A stretch of 6,843 bases of DNA, from contig JAOZSN010000151.1 in NCBI GenBank assembly GCA_029939635.1, positions 1 through 6,843 on the forward strand, written 5' to 3'. Origin of the DNA: Deltaproteobacteria bacterium. Lineage in GTDB: Bacteria; Desulfobacterota; Desulfobulbia; Desulfobulbales; SURF-16. Shown here in pieces: positions 5,930-6,843 of this stretch (position 1 is its first letter; each line of letters starts with the position of its first letter). A program made the translations under genes and the position numbers. The notes under the pieces were generated by a model. That model worked only from the letters and a program-made list of their open reading frames with translations. It did not search any database and had not been told where the DNA came from.

Positions 5930-6712
5930 TTACCTGACAAGGGCAGTGGTGGTTTCTAGCATCTGGTCAGCTGTGGTAATGCCTTTAGAGTTCATGTCAA
6001 AGGCGCGCTGGGTGGTAATGAGGTTCACCATCTCTTCTGTAACATTCACATTGGACATCTCGAGAAAACGTTGGGCCAGGCTACCAGCACCATCAGCGCC
6101 GGGGTTGGACTCTACCGGATCACCTGAAGCCTCGGTGGGTAGGAATTTATTACCACCTGTGGAGCTGAGGCCGCTAGGGTTCATGAAGGTATGGAGGGTG
6201 AGTTGTACTGAGCCAAGAATCTCCTGGCTCGAATCCATGGCGGATAACATACCGCTTGAATCAATATTAATTTCGGTGGTCTCGGCCGGCACGGTGAACT
6301 CTGGCTGTAGGCGGTCGCCGTTATGGTCGACGATATAGCCATCTCTATCCGTGGTGAAAGAGCCAGCCCTGGTGAAAAACTCCTCACCGTCGCGTAAAAC
6401 TTTGAAAAAGCCGCGGCCCTGGATGGCCATGTCCAACTCATTGCCGGACTCAATATAATCGCCCTGGGTAAAGATTTTTTGGACACTGGTGGTCTTCACG
6501 CCTAAGCCCACCTGGATGCCGGTTGGCACCTGGCCACCACCCACGGTATCTGCACCAGCCGCCCGCATGGTTTGGTAGATGAGATCCTCAAACTGGGTGC
6601 GACTCTTTTTAAAGCCGCCTGTATTGACGTTGGCCAGGTTATTGGATGTCACATCCAGCTGCAACTGCTGGGCGCGCATACCGGTCTGGGAGGTGTATAG
6701 GGCACGAATCAT
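5930..6712 (-). CDS. flgG: Flagellar distal rod protein FlgG
   Basis: FlgG makes the distal rod of the flagellar drive shaft, running through the P and L rings encoded just downstream. The product is 260 residues, the usual length for the family. The N-terminal D0 block is clear (MIRALYTSQTGMRAQQLQLD at 1-20, then SNNLANVNTGGFKKS at 23-37), with the FlgG-specific GVKTTSVQKIFTQGDYIES at 71-89, the central LDMAIQGRGFFKV at 93-105 and the C-terminal D0 block MSNVNVTEEMVNLITTQRAF at 219-238. It is exported by the flagellar type III system, so no signal peptide is expected and none is seen. The Shine-Dalgarno is the best in the window: AAAGGAG at 6719-6725, 6 bases before the ATG. flgA starts 15 bases after its stop. 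Confidence 0.98.
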   Translation of the reverse strand: MIRALYTSQTGMRAQQLQLDVTSNNLANVNTGGFKKSRTQFEDLIYQTMRAAGADTVGGGQVPTGIQVGLGVKTTSVQKIFTQGDYIESGNELDMAIQGRGFFKVLRDGEEFFTRAGSFTTDRDGYIVDHNGDRLQPEFTVPAETTEINIDSSGMLSAMDSSQEILGSVQLTLHTFMNPSGLSSTGGNKFLPTEASGDPVESNPGADGAGSLAQRFLEMSNVNVTEEMVNLITTQRAFDMNSKGITTADQMLETTTALVR

Positions 6713-6731
6713 GGTTTTCTCCTTTAAAACG

Positions 6732-6752
6732 AGTTACTGGCAGCGAGTAACT
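6732..6752. repeat. Inverted repeat of the same 7-base family in the flgF-flgG gap
   Basis: AGTTACT (6732-6738) and AGTAACT (6746-6752) are perfect inverted copies with a 7-base spacer. The units belong to the RGTTAYC family seen between flgA and flgH. On the minus strand the element follows the flgF stop at once, through the sequence CTACAGTT that also follows the flgA stop. No T run follows, so it is not a typical terminator. It ends 6 bases before the flgG Shine-Dalgarno and might fold near that site. Confidence 0.6.
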
Positions 6753-6757
6753 GTAGT

Positions 6758-6843
6758 TTAGCTTAACTTCCCTACCCTGCTGATGGCCTTATCATCCATG
6801 GCATCAAAGGTATGGATGATCTTTTGCTGGGTGGCATGGGCTC
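6758..6843 (-). CDS. flgF: Flagellar proximal rod protein FlgF, C-terminal end only
   Basis: Reading the minus strand from the right window edge gives 27 codons and a TAA stop at 6760-6758. The translated tail includes HATQQKIIHTFDAMDDKAI followed by SRVGKLS. This is the typical C-terminal D0 helix of FlgF/FlgG-type rod proteins (a hydrophobic helix with IxTFDxMDxKAIxxVG). Sitting directly upstream of a complete flgG, the expected gene is flgF, which encodes a proximal rod subunit. Only the end is visible, so FlgF is chosen over another rod-family paralogue on gene order. The flgG ATG follows 45 bases after the stop, across a short inverted repeat. Confidence 0.82.
   Translation of the reverse strand, partial: AHATQQKIIHTFDAMDDKAISRVGKLS

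Overview
The window is one stretch of a flagellar biosynthesis operon, read entirely on the minus strand. In transcription order (right to left) it holds the 3' end of flgF, then complete flgG, flgA, flgH, flgI, a stand-alone rod-binding flgJ-type gene and an flgN-type chaperone gene, and then the first 747 codons of flgK, which runs off the left edge. P-ring (FlgI) and L-ring (FlgH lipoprotein) genes mean a Gram-negative cell with an outer membrane. A single-domain FlgJ followed directly by flgN and flgK, a large FlgK and a sigma-54-type promoter fit a deltaproteobacterium (Desulfobacterota, perhaps a Desulfobulbales-like sulfur-cycle anaerobe). That taxonomic guess is an inference with modest confidence.

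Layout: 6758-6843 flgF end; 6713-6757 short gap with a 7-bp inverted repeat; 5930-6712 flgG (distal rod); 5168-5914 flgA (P-ring chaperone); 5038-5167 gap filled with degenerate 7-base repeats; 4354-5037 flgH; 4164-4353 the longest gap (190 bases), carrying a sigma-54 promoter candidate and an upstream dyad; 3099-4163 flgI; 2776-3075 flgJ-type; 2267-2764 flgN-type; 1-2241 flgK. There is no gene-free stretch over 300 bases. No RNA genes, mobile elements or CRISPR arrays were seen, and the open frames on the plus strand look like shadows of the minus-strand genes.

The products act together late in hook-basal-body assembly. FlgF and FlgG build the rod, FlgJ caps it, FlgA chaperones FlgI into the P ring, FlgH forms the L ring, and FlgN escorts FlgK to the hook tip for the hook-filament junction. 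The gene content is ordinary and I do not see a novel system. The parts worth a second look are non-coding: a promoter with the exact GG-N10-GC spacing of sigma-54 just before flgI, with a 15-bp palindrome about 105 bp upstream of the predicted start (a typical activator distance); a family of 7-base repeats that starts right behind the stop codons of flgF and flgA, with a weaker form behind flgH; and an in-frame 12-bp duplication inside the enlarged middle of FlgK.
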